From NCBI RefSeq assembly GCF_014701235.1, contig NZ_AP022873.1:2306876-2370875 (forward strand): a stretch of DNA of 64,000 bases, given 5' to 3'. Below the pieces are notes generated by a model that was not told where the DNA came from, did no database searches, and was given only the letters and a program-made list of their open reading frames with translations. A program made the translations under genes and the position numbers. Each line of letters starts with the position of its first letter. Position 1 is the first letter of the stretch. Shown piece after piece: positions 24,628-34,575 of the stretch. The stretch comes from Dissulfurispira thermophila. GTDB taxonomy: Bacteria > Nitrospirota > Thermodesulfovibrionia > Thermodesulfovibrionales > Dissulfurispiraceae.

Positions 24628-24644
24628 AACTTTCTAAAGAAAAA

Positions 24645-25613
24645 ATGAAGAAGGTCCTTTATTTTGAAATATTAAATTATAAAAAAGAGAATCTTGAGCT
24701 TTTGAAGAAAAACTTTGAACTGGTTATCCTTAATAATCCATCACAAATAACCCCTGACATCCTGAAGGATATATCTGTGATATTTGCACCATTAGGCTAT
24801 TACTTTGGAGAGGATATTTTTTCCATGTCTCCTGACCTAAAAGTGATTGCAACCAATACAACCGGCGTTCCTCATATTGATGTTGAACTTGCAGCAGCAA
24901 GAGGCATTCATATTATTTCATTAAGGGATGAAAAAGAATTTCTCAATACAATTACACCCACGGCAGAATTAACGATGGGATTGATAATCAATATCACGAG
25001 AAATGTAATCTCTGCAATAAAATCTGTTCTTGATGGCAAGTGGAGCAGATGGGAATTCGGGGGGCAGGCGATGCTTTCAAGGATGTCTATCGGCATCGTA
25101 GGTCTTGGGAGACTTGGCAAGATGGTGGCAAAATATGCAACTGCATTTGGCATGGATATATCTTATTATGACCCTTTTATTACACATGATCTACAATGGA
25201 TATATAAGAGATGTGAGAGTATAGAGGAACTGGTTTCAAATGTTGATATAGTTTCTGTGCATATACCAATGAATAAAGAAAATAGACATTTTTTTAATAG
25301 AGGTGTTTTTTCTAAATTTAAGAAGGGTTCTTATTTTATAAACACTGCGAGAGGTGAGGTAGTGGATTCAGAGGCACTTATTGATGCATTAGAAAAAGGT
25401 ATTATCAAAGGCGCTGCACTGGATGTGTTAGATGGTGAGTTCGAGCCAGACTTTTCTGAAAGGGTGTTATCACATTCTTTAGTAAGATATGCTCAAACGC
25501 ATGATAATCTTATTATCACGCCTCATATTGCAGGCTCAACAGAGGACGCATGGTATCTTACACAGCGATATGTTATAGAACAAACTATTGAGTATGTAAG
25601 GAGATTTCAATGA
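24645..25613 (+). CDS. D-isomer-specific 2-hydroxyacid dehydrogenase
   Basis: 322 residues. The NAD-binding Rossmann motif is GIVGLGRLGKMVAKY (about 147-161). The catalytic Arg lies in NTARGEVVDSEAL, and the catalytic His in TPHIAGSTEDAW. The family interconverts 2-oxoacids and D-2-hydroxyacids with NAD(P)H; the exact substrate is not predictable. The stop overlaps the start of the cytidylyltransferase by 4 bp, so the two act together, probably in making a nonulosonic or related sugar acid for surface glycans (inference). Confidence 0.88.
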   Translation: MKKVLYFEILNYKKENLELLKKNFELVILNNPSQITPDILKDISVIFAPLGYYFGEDIFSMSPDLKVIATNTTGVPHIDVELAAARGIHIISLRDEKEFLNTITPTAELTMGLIINITRNVISAIKSVLDGKWSRWEFGGQAMLSRMSIGIVGLGRLGKMVAKYATAFGMDISYYDPFITHDLQWIYKRCESIEELVSNVDIVSVHIPMNKENRHFFNRGVFSKFKKGSYFINTARGEVVDSEALIDALEKGIIKGAALDVLDGEFEPDFSERVLSHSLVRYAQTHDNLIITPHIAGSTEDAWYLTQRYVIEQTIEYVRRFQ

Positions 25614-26305
25614 AGGTCTTGGGAATAATTCCGGCAAGAGGCGGCTCAAAAAGGATACCTAATAAAAACATCTATCCACTGGGAGGCATTCCCCTTATAT
25701 GCCATTGTCTGAGAATAGCTAAAAAAAGTCCTTCCATTGACAGACTTGTTGTTTCAACAGAAGACTTGGCTATAGCAGAGGTTGCTAAAAAAGAGGGTGT
25801 CGAGATTATCAAGAGACCTGTTGAATTGGCTCAGGATAATACTCCAACACTGCCTGTGATAAAGCATGTGATTAATGAACTGGATAAGACAGGTTTTCAT
25901 GCTGATATTATCCTTACGATTCAGCCTACATATCCTTTTATAACAGTGGATAACATAGAGAAGGCTATAAGAGTTTTTTTTGAAATCGATGATATTGACT
26001 CAGTAACAACAGTTAAAAAGGCACCTTTTCACTATCATCCTTATAATGCAAGAAAGATAAATAAAGACGGTACAATCTCTTTTATGTTTCCTGAAGAAAA
26101 AAAGAGATGCCCCAACAGTCAATCTGCACCACCTGTCTATTTTTTCGGAAACCTCTATGCATCTAAAAGGGCTACGATATTCGAAAAAGACTCTCTTTAT
26201 GGCGAAAGATCTTTTCCTGTAGAAGTTAGTAATATCGAGGGTTTTGATATTGATGATATGTTTGACATGGAAATGGCTGAGTGGCTGTTGACAAGAAAGA
26301 GATAA
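25610..26305 (+). CDS. Acylneuraminate-type cytidylyltransferase
   Basis: 231 residues with the CMP-sugar synthetase signature IPARGGSKRIPNKN at the N-terminus, STEDLAIAEVA and the acidic FDIDDMFDMEMAEWLL near the C-terminus. The family (NeuA, PseF, LegF) activates nonulosonic acids with CTP. It is distinct from KdsB, which is also encoded in this window (59898-60680). It is translationally coupled to the hydroxyacid dehydrogenase. No synthase or epimerase genes are adjacent, so this looks like the end or a fragment of a glycan cluster. Confidence 0.85.
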   Translation: MKVLGIIPARGGSKRIPNKNIYPLGGIPLICHCLRIAKKSPSIDRLVVSTEDLAIAEVAKKEGVEIIKRPVELAQDNTPTLPVIKHVINELDKTGFHADIILTIQPTYPFITVDNIEKAIRVFFEIDDIDSVTTVKKAPFHYHPYNARKINKDGTISFMFPEEKKRCPNSQSAPPVYFFGNLYASKRATIFEKDSLYGERSFPVEVSNIEGFDIDDMFDMEMAEWLLTRKR

Positions 26306-26493
26306 AATTAAAATGGATATCCGGCAAAAAGGCATCTCATATAATTGCGAATATATTAAGCCATCTTGCCGAAAAAGAGCGGGATATTAAGTGCCTTGCC
26401 GAAGAGGCTCTTAATAAATATAAAGAGCTTACAATGTTGTATACCCTTAATGAAAAGATGACTATGTCTTTAGAACATGTAGATTATTTTTGA
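26281..26493 (+). pseudogene. Truncated coiled-coil sensor/phosphatase N-terminus
   Basis: A 70-codon frame (GTG start) overlapping the cytidylyltransferase by 25 bp. The translation KYKELTMLYTLNEKMTMSLE resembles the coiled coil that precedes a GAF or catalytic domain in bacterial signalling proteins, but it stops just where that domain should begin. I read it as the left-over 5' end of a deleted gene. A real short protein is possible. It is followed by tRNA-Lys after 61 bp. Confidence 0.45.
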
Positions 26494-26554
26494 GAAATGC
26501 CGGGTCCTTGACGATTACCGAGTATATTTTGTATTGTAACTATCTATTACTTGT

Positions 26555-26627
<73 letters not shown>

Positions 26628-26646
26628 CTCAAAAAACTCTATAAAA

Positions 26647-27372
26647 TTAAACACCTCTTGTCAATCTTTCAATAAGCGGAAAAGGCAGACCATATATCCT
26701 CATTTTATCCTGAGTCTTTTTTATATTGTATTCTACTCGAAAAAGCTCTACAGATATATCATCAATGATTGCATAACATGCCCTCGGGTCACCATCTCTT
26801 GGTTGACCTACACTTCCTACATTTATGATATATCTTTCTGTCTCTCCGATTCCTACCTTGCTTTTGTATGTCCGCATCTCGCCTGATAATATCCGCTCAA
26901 TTATAAATGGCTGATGGCTATGCCCTAATAGGCATATTTTATTATCAAAATAATGAAAGTTAACCTCTGCATCCCAGAGGGTCAAGAGATAATGCCAACT
27001 TTCAGGTTCTTTTGGTGTCGAATGCACGAGGAATATCTTTTTGTTTTCTATCTCTTTATATATTGGAAATGTCCTCATTATTTCAAGATGTTCTTTGCTT
27101 ATTTTTTCCTTTGTCCATAAGATTGCTGCTTTTGCGTATGGATTAAAAAAATCTATATCTATCAATCCAAGCACTGCATGATCGTGGTTTCCTGCGAGGA
27201 GGATTTGGCATTCGGCATTCAAGATATTTATGCATTCATCAGGATCTGGACCATAACCAACAGCATCACCAAGAAAGACTATGTCAGCAATTTTTTTCTT
27301 TTTAATATCTTTCAGGACAGCCTTGAGTGCCTCGAGATTTCCATGGACATCTGAGATAACAGCATATCTCAT
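26647..27372 (-). CDS. Calcineurin-like metallophosphoesterase
   Basis: 241 residues with the full metal-binding set: SDVHGNLEAL at the N-terminus, GDAVGYGPDP, GNHDHA and GHSHQP. The family is of the YfcE/diadenosine-tetraphosphatase-like phosphoesterases found beside nusB or mre genes; the substrate is unknown. The start overlaps the nusB stop by 4 bp. Confidence 0.85.
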   Translation of the reverse strand: MRYAVISDVHGNLEALKAVLKDIKKKKIADIVFLGDAVGYGPDPDECINILNAECQILLAGNHDHAVLGLIDIDFFNPYAKAAILWTKEKISKEHLEIMRTFPIYKEIENKKIFLVHSTPKEPESWHYLLTLWDAEVNFHYFDNKICLLGHSHQPFIIERILSGEMRTYKSKVGIGETERYIINVGSVGQPRDGDPRACYAIIDDISVELFRVEYNIKKTQDKMRIYGLPFPLIERLTRGV

Positions 27373-27812
27373 TTTTCAAAATGTTCTTTTGCTATCTTAT
27401 CGAGAATGCCATTAATAAATGCTGCTGATTCTGATGTAGAATACTTTTTTGCAATCTCAATCGCCTCGTTAATTGTTACAGCATCAGGGATGTCTTTTCT
27501 AAATAATAATTCATATGTGGCAAATCTCAATATGTTTCTATCAATGCAGTTCATCCTTGAGATTTTCCATTTCTGAGCTGTTTTTTGAATTAGCATATCT
27601 ATTTCTTTAAGGTTTTCAATAGTCCCTGTAATTATGTCTTCTGCAAAGACCTTTGTATCGAGGTCTTTTTCTCCTGTATCTGCCCAAAATTGGTCAAGAT
27701 TATTCCTGACATCAGAAAGGCCTTTTGTCCTATTATTTTTTGCCGATACCTTTATAAAGTCAATTCTGTAAAGAAACTGCAGTGCATATTCTCGTGCCTT
27801 TCTCCTTTTCAT
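27369..27812 (-). CDS. nusB: Transcription antitermination factor NusB
   Basis: 147 residues, all alpha. It starts MKRRKAREYALQFLYRID, the standard NusB N-terminus, and has the conserved C-terminal NEAIEIAKKYSTSESAAFING. NusB with S10 binds boxA in rRNA leaders. Upstream on the same strand is ribH, a very common ribH-nusB pairing. A loop at about residues 22-40 is slightly longer than usual. Confidence 0.95.
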   Translation of the reverse strand: MKRRKAREYALQFLYRIDFIKVSAKNNRTKGLSDVRNNLDQFWADTGEKDLDTKVFAEDIITGTIENLKEIDMLIQKTAQKWKISRMNCIDRNILRFATYELLFRKDIPDAVTINEAIEIAKKYSTSESAAFINGILDKIAKEHFEK

Positions 27813-27839
27813 TATCTCCTCAACCCTATCCTTGACCCC

Positions 27840-28301
27840 CTAAATCTTTCTAATCACCTGTGCCATTTCTATTGCTGTAATTGCTGCATCCCATCCTTTA
27901 TTGCCTGCTTTTGTCCCAGCCCTTTCAACAGCCTGCTCAATGGTATCAGATGTTATTACGCCAAAGGCTATTGGAATTCCTGTTTCCATAGATGCCGCTG
28001 CTATGCCTTTTGATACTTCTGCTGCAACATAATCAAAATGTGGTGTTGCGCCTCTTATAACTGTGCCAAGACAAATAATTGCATTATATATACCTTTTGA
28101 TGCCATTGTCTTTGCAATAAGTGGAATCTCAAATGACCCAGGAACCTTTACTACCTCTATGTCGTCTTCTTTTGCGCCATGTCTTACGAGTGCATCTATA
28201 GCGCCATCAAGAAGTCTTGATGTAATAAAGTCATTAAATCTGCTTACAATAATACCAAATCTTAGACCCTTTGCTTGAAGATCTCCTTCTATTATTTTCA
28301 T
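27840..28301 (-). CDS. ribH: 6,7-dimethyl-8-ribityllumazine synthase
   Basis: 153 residues, full length. It has [24 protein letters not shown], and [17 protein letters not shown] with the catalytic histidine, plus [17 protein letters not shown]. The enzyme condenses the RibBA-derived butanone phosphate with the pyrimidine to form lumazine, the riboflavin precursor. The ribosome site is AGGAGGG. Its partner ribBA is in the window at 37531-38745, but the two are not linked. Confidence 0.96.
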   Translation of the reverse strand: MKIIEGDLQAKGLRFGIIVSRFNDFITSRLLDGAIDALVRHGAKEDDIEVVKVPGSFEIPLIAKTMASKGIYNAIICLGTVIRGATPHFDYVAAEVSKGIAAASMETGIPIAFGVITSDTIEQAVERAGTKAGNKGWDAAITAIEMAQVIRKI

Positions 28302-28341
28302 AGAAACCCTCCTGATTAAAATTTATGCATATTTTAGCATA

Positions 28342-29469
28342 CTATGGATAAAACAACTCGAATCTCCTTGTCCTGATGCTTATAAGTATGCCTGCTGCAG
28401 CAAAATTACTCAAGAGTGCTGTGCCTCCGTAGCTCATAAAAGGCAAGGGCACTCCTACTACAGGCATTATCCCAAGAGTCATCCCTATATTAACGCAGAA
28501 ATATATGAAGAACATACAAGTTATCCCGAGTGCAGTCAGTCTCCCAAATTCATCTTTTGCCTTTATTGCTGTATCTAACCCTCTTAAAAATAATACCAAG
28601 TAGATTCCAAGTAGCACGATGCTCCCTATAAAGCCCCACTCTTCTGCAAAAACAGAGAATATAAAGTCTGTATGTTTTTCAGGCAAAAACCTCAATGGCC
28701 CCTGTGTCCCTTTCAAGTAGCCTTTTCCAAAAAAACCACCTGAACCTATAGAGACCTTTGACTGGTTGATATGATAACCTATACCAGCAGGGTCTACATC
28801 AGGGTCAATAAATGCTGTGAGTCGATTTTTTTGATAATCTTTCAATCCCTCCCAAAAGATGTGTCCAAGAAATGGAATGGATATTAGACTGATAATTACT
28901 ATCGCTGTTATTATTTTTTTACTTATTCCTTTTGAAAGAGAAAGCACCACGAATAAAGACATAAGGAGAATGGCAGTTCCAAGGTCTGGCTGCTTGATCA
29001 GCAGTATCAATGGCAAAATACCAAATAAAAACAGATTTTTTATAGAAATTTTATCAACATAATTTCTGCTCATATTTGTCAGATAAGATGAAAAAACGAG
29101 TATAAAGAATATTCTGAAGAATTCAGATGGCTGAAATGAGATAGGACCTATGCTCAACCATCTCTGGGCTCCCATACTTGTTCTACCAATGAAGAGGACA
29201 ATCAAAAGGAGGAGAATACCCAGTCCGTATAAGGGATAGGAAAGCCTGTAAAACCATATATAGTCAAAGGATACAATAACAAATAAAACACCTGTACTTA
29301 TAAAAAGCCATAATATCTGCTTTAAATAAAAGTCAGGATGTTCTTCACTCCCAAGTGGAGGTCTTGTTGCACTATAAATAGTCATTATTCCTATAATAGC
29401 AAGGGACATAATGAGTGAGAAGGTTATCCAGTCAAAATTTTTAATCAATCTCCTATCAATTTTCACCAT
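28342..29469 (-). CDS. rodA: Rod-shape-determining peptidoglycan polymerase RodA
   Basis: 375 residues with about ten membrane helices of the SEDS (FtsW/RodA) family. Conserved segments include LIKQPDLGTAI, FLPEKHTDFIFS and PVVGVPLPFMSYGGTALL. It polymerises glycan strands with PBP2 during lateral wall growth. Its start lies inside the 3' end of the PBP2 gene (14-bp overlap), and it is the last gene of the mreBCD-mrdA-rodA operon. Confidence 0.94.
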   Translation of the reverse strand: MVKIDRRLIKNFDWITFSLIMSLAIIGIMTIYSATRPPLGSEEHPDFYLKQILWLFISTGVLFVIVSFDYIWFYRLSYPLYGLGILLLLIVLFIGRTSMGAQRWLSIGPISFQPSEFFRIFFILVFSSYLTNMSRNYVDKISIKNLFLFGILPLILLIKQPDLGTAILLMSLFVVLSLSKGISKKIITAIVIISLISIPFLGHIFWEGLKDYQKNRLTAFIDPDVDPAGIGYHINQSKVSIGSGGFFGKGYLKGTQGPLRFLPEKHTDFIFSVFAEEWGFIGSIVLLGIYLVLFLRGLDTAIKAKDEFGRLTALGITCMFFIYFCVNIGMTLGIMPVVGVPLPFMSYGGTALLSNFAAAGILISIRTRRFELFYP

Positions 29470-31249
29470 GCTGTAACTCCTGATTCCTACTCCTCGGGTC
29501 TTGACTCGTAACTCTTGGCTTTTGACCCTTGAGGTACGCCTCTATTGCCCTCTTTGCTATTGGTGCTGCAACTGCACCTCCACTTCCTCCATGCTCTACA
29601 AAAACAGAAATCGCTATCTCAGGTCTATCAACAGGGGCAAATGCCACGAACCATGCATGGTCCGTAAACCGCTCGCCTGAGAGCCCTTTTTTCTTTCCAA
29701 CAACTTGTGCTGTCCCTGTTTTCCCGGCAACAACAGTTAAAAATGACTTTGCCCCCTGTGCTGTACCATTTGGTTCATTAACAACACCAGACAGGGCTTC
29801 TTTTATTATTTTTATAGTCTCTTGCCTTAGGGGTATTATTCCTTGTAGTGATTGATTATTCTTTATCAATGACGGCTTATATATTTTTCCACCATTGGCA
29901 AAGGTTGCTGTCATTAGAGCCATCTGCATCGGCGTTGCAGTAATAAACCCCTGCCCTATAGATGAAATAAATGTATCTCCAAGATACCATGGGAGATGTT
30001 TCTTTTGTTTTTTCCATTCTGTATTTGGAATCAACCCCCTTTTCTCTTTTACAGGCATGAGATCAATACCTGTCTCTTTCCCGAGACCAAAAGCAGTTGC
30101 ATACTTGTAGATTCTGTCTATTCCAAGCCTTTTACCTAACTCATAAAAATACACATCACATGACTCGACAATAGCCCTATGAAAATCAACAAGCCCATGC
30201 CCACCTTTTTTCCAGCACCCAAATGTCCACCTGCCATAATTTATCCCTCCTGTGCAATTGACCTTTGCATCAAGATTTATGACACCTTCTTCGAGAGCTG
30301 CTATTGCAGTTATTATCTTGAATGTAGAGCCGGGTGGATATTGACTCTGTATTGCCCTATTCAGCATAGGTTTCTTTTTATCTTCCATAAGAGACTTCCA
30401 TGCATTTGCAGTTATCCCCATTGAAAACACGTTGGGGTCAAAAGAAGGGAGGCTTTCAAGAGCAAGTATCTCCCCTGAATCAGGTTTTATTGCTACAAGT
30501 GCACCTGCCTTATCTCCAAAGGCATCTTCAACAGCCTTTTGGATATTTATATCAATGCTGAGATTGATGTCAGTGCCTTTAACAGGAGGTCTTTCCTGTA
30601 TCTTTCTGAGTTCTCTCCCGAGTGCATCCACCTCTATAATCCTTTCTCCCGGAATTCCACGAAGTTGGCTGTCAAAAAGGGCTTCAACTCCCCACTGACC
30701 TATTAATGCATCTGGTGGAAAATGCCTTAATTCAGGGTTATTCAATTGGGACGAGGTTATCTTGCCAAGATAACCGATTATATGTGCCCCTACCTTTCCA
30801 AAAAGGTACTCTCTACCAACATCTGTCTCTACAAAAAGACCAGGAAAATCAGACCTCCTTGCCTCTATGCGGGCTATCTCCTCAAAAGTCAGTCCTTGCT
30901 TGAGTTTTACAGGGACAAACGGACTATTATCTTTTCTGTACAATTTTTCTTCAACCTCTTTTTTGCTAAGACCCAGAATTGCTGAAAGGGAATCTATATC
31001 AATTCCTTTGAAATTGTCAGTAGTTATGGAAACACTAAAAAAGGGGATATTTTTTACGAGAGGTGTCCCGTTTCTATCATATATAATGCCTCTCGGTGCA
31101 GGGGTCTTTAATATACGCAATCTATTGTCTTCTGACAGCCTTTTGTATTTATCGCTGTCAAGTATCTGAAGCTGCCAGAGACGAAAGCACAAGATTAATA
31201 ATATCCCAATAATAATGTAAGAGCCTAATTGTATTCTCTTTACGATCAT
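29456..31249 (-). CDS. mrdA: Penicillin-binding protein 2
   Basis: 597 residues with an N-terminal membrane anchor (about 8-26), a pedestal/dimerisation domain and a class B transpeptidase. The catalytic serine is in PPGSTFKI; SCD is in the SxN-motif position, and the KTG motif is GKTGTAQV. It crosslinks peptidoglycan for elongation with RodA. It follows mreD immediately. The last 18 or so residues (RVTSQDPRSRNQELQHG) come from simple-sequence DNA and extend beyond the normal end of the family. Confidence 0.94.
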   Translation of the reverse strand: MIVKRIQLGSYIIIGILLILCFRLWQLQILDSDKYKRLSEDNRLRILKTPAPRGIIYDRNGTPLVKNIPFFSVSITTDNFKGIDIDSLSAILGLSKKEVEEKLYRKDNSPFVPVKLKQGLTFEEIARIEARRSDFPGLFVETDVGREYLFGKVGAHIIGYLGKITSSQLNNPELRHFPPDALIGQWGVEALFDSQLRGIPGERIIEVDALGRELRKIQERPPVKGTDINLSIDINIQKAVEDAFGDKAGALVAIKPDSGEILALESLPSFDPNVFSMGITANAWKSLMEDKKKPMLNRAIQSQYPPGSTFKIITAIAALEEGVINLDAKVNCTGGINYGRWTFGCWKKGGHGLVDFHRAIVESCDVYFYELGKRLGIDRIYKYATAFGLGKETGIDLMPVKEKRGLIPNTEWKKQKKHLPWYLGDTFISSIGQGFITATPMQMALMTATFANGGKIYKPSLIKNNQSLQGIIPLRQETIKIIKEALSGVVNEPNGTAQGAKSFLTVVAGKTGTAQVVGKKKGLSGERFTDHAWFVAFAPVDRPEIAISVFVEHGGSGGAVAAPIAKRAIEAYLKGQKPRVTSQDPRSRNQELQHGEN

Positions 31250-31250
31250 A

Positions 31251-31760
31251 TTAACTCGTTAGCCTGAATTTTTTAGGCTTCAATATTATACCAAATGGAA
31301 TACTGACAACGATCTGCATAACAGTAGTCTTTAATACATCAATAATATTTATATTCATACCTGTAAAGATAACTCGAAAACCTGCTACAATAATTTCATC
31401 GAGCATTGTAAAAAAGGCAAGGATTATTACGCCAAGAAACAGTGTCCACTTAAAGACAACCTCTGTAAAGATTACAACTGTCAAAAAACCAATTAAACCT
31501 TTGCTGAAAAAATTAGGACCTATAATTGAACCCGTGAGCATATCTTCTACAAGACCGACAAGAGCACCGAAAATCATACTCTTTATCTCTGCTCTATTGC
31601 CAAAATAAATATCTGTCCTGAAGTGGCGAGACAGACTTCGCAGCCCGAAGAAATATACCATCACTACAGATAGATTTAAAGGCCTACCAGCAATAGAAAT
31701 CTGTGTCTGGATAAGAAAAGTTAGAAAAATAAAAAACACAATTTTGAATGTGGATTTCAT
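31251..31760 (-). CDS. mreD: Rod-shape-determining protein MreD
   Basis: 169 residues, hydrophobic, with about five membrane helices. It is located between mreC and the PBP2 gene in the canonical order. The sequence contains EDMLTGSIIGPNFFSKGLIGF, typical of MreD. It is an integral component of the elongasome. Start and stop are separated by only a few bases from the flanking genes, so it is in one operon. Confidence 0.88.
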   Translation of the reverse strand: MKSTFKIVFFIFLTFLIQTQISIAGRPLNLSVVMVYFFGLRSLSRHFRTDIYFGNRAEIKSMIFGALVGLVEDMLTGSIIGPNFFSKGLIGFLTVVIFTEVVFKWTLFLGVIILAFFTMLDEIIVAGFRVIFTGMNINIIDVLKTTVMQIVVSIPFGIILKPKKFRLTS

Positions 31761-31762
31761 AA

Positions 31763-32538
31763 TTAGTTGCTAAGAATAATTACTTCTTCTATTTTTGTAT
31801 CAGCCTGAAATGGCATGACCTTTATATCCTGAAAAAATTCAATTCCTTCCTTTCTAATGCTACTGACAACACCAACGAGCAAACCAGGAGGGAAAATACC
31901 GTCTAATCCTGATGTAACAACCACTTCATCTTTTTCTACCCATTCCTCGGGAGGTATATATTTGAGGATACAGTATCTATGTCCTGTGCCTGATATAACC
32001 CCTTCATACCTGCTTTTTTGCAACCTTACAGCAGCAGAGAAATTAGGGTCACTTAAAAGTAAAACCTCTGAAAAATCATCCCTAACTGAATAAATTTTAC
32101 CGACAAGACCTCTTGGTGTGATAACAGACATATCTTTTTTTATACCATTGTTTTTTCCTTTATCAAGAATTAAGGTGTTGAGCAGCCTGTCATAGCCACG
32201 CGCTACTACCTTTGCAGTAGCTACATAATTAGGCAAATGGTCCTTTAAAGAAAGTAGTTCCTTCAGCCTTCTGTTCTCCTGAACTATCTCTGCAAATCGC
32301 TGCTTCTCCATGAGGGCAGCATTAAGTTCCTTTTTTAGTCTTTTGTTCTCATCAAAGGCATCATAGAGTTCGCGGGATGTCATGATAATATTCATGGTGA
32401 ACCTGTTGAAGACATCATATGGATAAGATATAACCCTGAAAAATACAGAAGGTATCCTGTTGTGCTGATATGTTATCAGTATAAGGGCAATCAGAGAAAA
32501 CAATGTTAGTATAACGATTCTCTTTTTGCCCTTTGACA

Positions 32539-32539
<1 letters not shown>
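31763..32539 (-). CDS. mreC: Rod-shape-determining protein MreC
   Basis: 258 residues from the ATG at 32539, whose A is the last base of the mreB TGA; an in-frame TTG one codon upstream is less likely. It has an N-terminal membrane anchor, then a coiled coil (about 65-100; ENKRLKKELNAALMEK) and a periplasmic beta domain with VTPRGLVGKIY and SDPNFSAAVRL. It links cytoplasmic MreB to periplasmic PBP2. Confidence 0.93.
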
Positions 32540-33570
<1,031 letters not shown>

Positions 33571-33579
33571 TTAAACCTC

Positions 33580-34011
33580 CTATCCTTCCACTACCTTTGT
33601 ATTAGCTATATCATCTCCCAATCTCATACCTTCTTTATTTCCCAGCATTAGAAGGAACTCCAATAAAAAAACAACAATAACAAATAACCATCCGATAAAT
33701 GGCAGCTTATATAACAGCAACGTCACTATTATTGGTATATTCCTCAGCACAGAGTCTCTGAAGTTTCCGGCTCTGCCGGTGGGAAGGGAAATTACTCTCA
33801 ATTTTAATACCTTCTTCCCTATGCTCCTGCCATCAAAAAGGCCATCACTAATAAGAAGATAAATAAGACCGGCGAGATACCCTACCCGAGGTATTGTGCT
33901 GGCTACTGTAGCTATAATAATAAAATCCAATAGTTTTGCTATAACTCTCAGCAGCAAACTTGCCTTTACGCTCTCCTCAGGCATTGTTAATACTATCAGA
34001 TGATATGGCAT
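33580..34011 (-). CDS. RDD-family membrane protein
   Basis: About 143 residues from ATG 34011; the frame can extend to a TTG at 34029. It contains RVIAKLLDFIIIATVAS, the RDD-type first helix, then GRSIGKKVLKLRV before further hydrophobic segments. These small membrane proteins are of unknown or transport-related function. It precedes mreB on the same strand, so it may be first gene of the operon. One of the 166-bp inverted-repeat elements lies just upstream. Confidence 0.75.
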   Translation of the reverse strand: MPYHLIVLTMPEESVKASLLLRVIAKLLDFIIIATVASTIPRVGYLAGLIYLLISDGLFDGRSIGKKVLKLRVISLPTGRAGNFRDSVLRNIPIIVTLLLYKLPFIGWLFVIVVFLLEFLLMLGNKEGMRLGDDIANTKVVEG

Positions 34012-34127
34012 TTTTTCAATAGGCAACAATCCATTTAGCCCATAGTTTAAAGGGAAAAGGTCAATTTAGGGTGAAGGAGTGAATCGCCGAAGGCGGTAGC
34101 CCAATCTTCAGCCTAAAGCCTAATTTT

Positions 34128-34293
34128 ATATGACAGACACTGCTCAAAGTCTTTTAAAAGTGTTGGTTCAAGCGTATATGAGGAGACTATAAATGTATTA
34201 CCCAACAAGTATCCGCTAATAGGTGGTGACGGATTCAAGATAGATGTGGTTGCAAGTGCCAAGTTTAAAGCCTTTTCGCAGCATCTGTCATCT
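34128..34293 (+). mobile_element. 166-bp MITE-like element, copy A
   Basis: Same length as copy B (38822-38987, opposite strand), with 12 differences in 166 bp by hand alignment. Its ends are inverted repeats; in copy B the ends match over 27 of 30 bases beginning AGATGACAGA. An ORF spans the element in both copies, but most differences change the amino acid, so it does not appear to be maintained as protein. No transposase is present. It could be a MITE or a REPIN-like unit moved in trans. Confidence 0.8.
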
Positions 34294-34353
34294 ACTCTGG
34301 CACTTATATTTGAATTTTGAATCTTAAATCGCCGAAGGCGTAAGGCTATTTTT

Positions 34354-34375
34354 AGATGACAGATACTGCGAAAAG
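34354..34375 (+). repeat. Lone terminal-repeat unit beside copy A
   Basis: A 22-bp copy of the element end (AGATGACAGATACTGCGAAA followed by AG) located 60 bp beyond copy A. The equivalent at copy B is 38773-38794. Flanking bases on both sides are also similar at the two loci, so the lone unit moves or duplicates with the element. Confidence 0.75.
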
Positions 34376-34517
34376 ATAGGTTATAGAGTGGTAAATTTTG
34401 TTTTAATATGCTACTATACGCAAAAATACAATATATTATCACCTGAAGTTATTATTGAAAAATTAAATATGCCTATTGGCAGATTTAAGAAAATAGTATA
34501 TATTTACAGATGTTTAT

Positions 34518-34525
34518 GCTATACT
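34518..34525 (+). promoter_or_regulatory. Promoter-like extended -10 before the Ig-repeat gene
   Basis: TGCTATACT spans 34517-34525, with TG one base before TATACT; the -35 is poor. The gene ATG is 50 bp downstream with an AGGGGG ribosome site. Confidence 0.4.
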
Positions 34526-34575
34526 TTTTGTTAATAAACTTAAAATAAATTTATCCTTTTACAGGGGGTTCTATT

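Larger units (their letters stand above)
23777..24644. other. 868-bp spacer rich in repeats
   Basis: From left to right it holds a short minus-strand ORF with a strong ribosome site (23821-23922) and an imperfect inverted repeat at 24010-24034 (ATTTTGGGACA/TGTCCAAAAT). Then come a 64-nt dispersed repeat (24031-24094) within a degenerate inverted structure reaching about 24215, an extended -10 promoter (24289-24297), and a minisatellite (24308-24429) that runs into a small membrane-peptide ORF. It ends with a 68-bp inverted-repeat element (24560-24627) just before the dehydrogenase gene. Confidence 0.8.
34012..34575. other. Divergent spacer carrying a mobile-looking element
   Basis: A region of about 560 bp between the RDD gene and the Ig-repeat gene. 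It contains a GAATCGCCGAAGGCG arm (34081-34096), the 166-bp element (34128-34293), another CGCCGAAGGCG hairpin (34331-34340) and a lone copy of the element end (34354-34375). An AT-rich promoter region (34500-34560) follows. No ORF here has credible coding support. Confidence 0.75.

Noticed and set aside
34113-34442. 109-codon minus-strand ORF over element copy A
   Set aside because: It crosses the inverted-repeat element and a CGCCGAAGGCG repeat, has no ribosome site and no recognisable domain; it is a by-product of the repeats.
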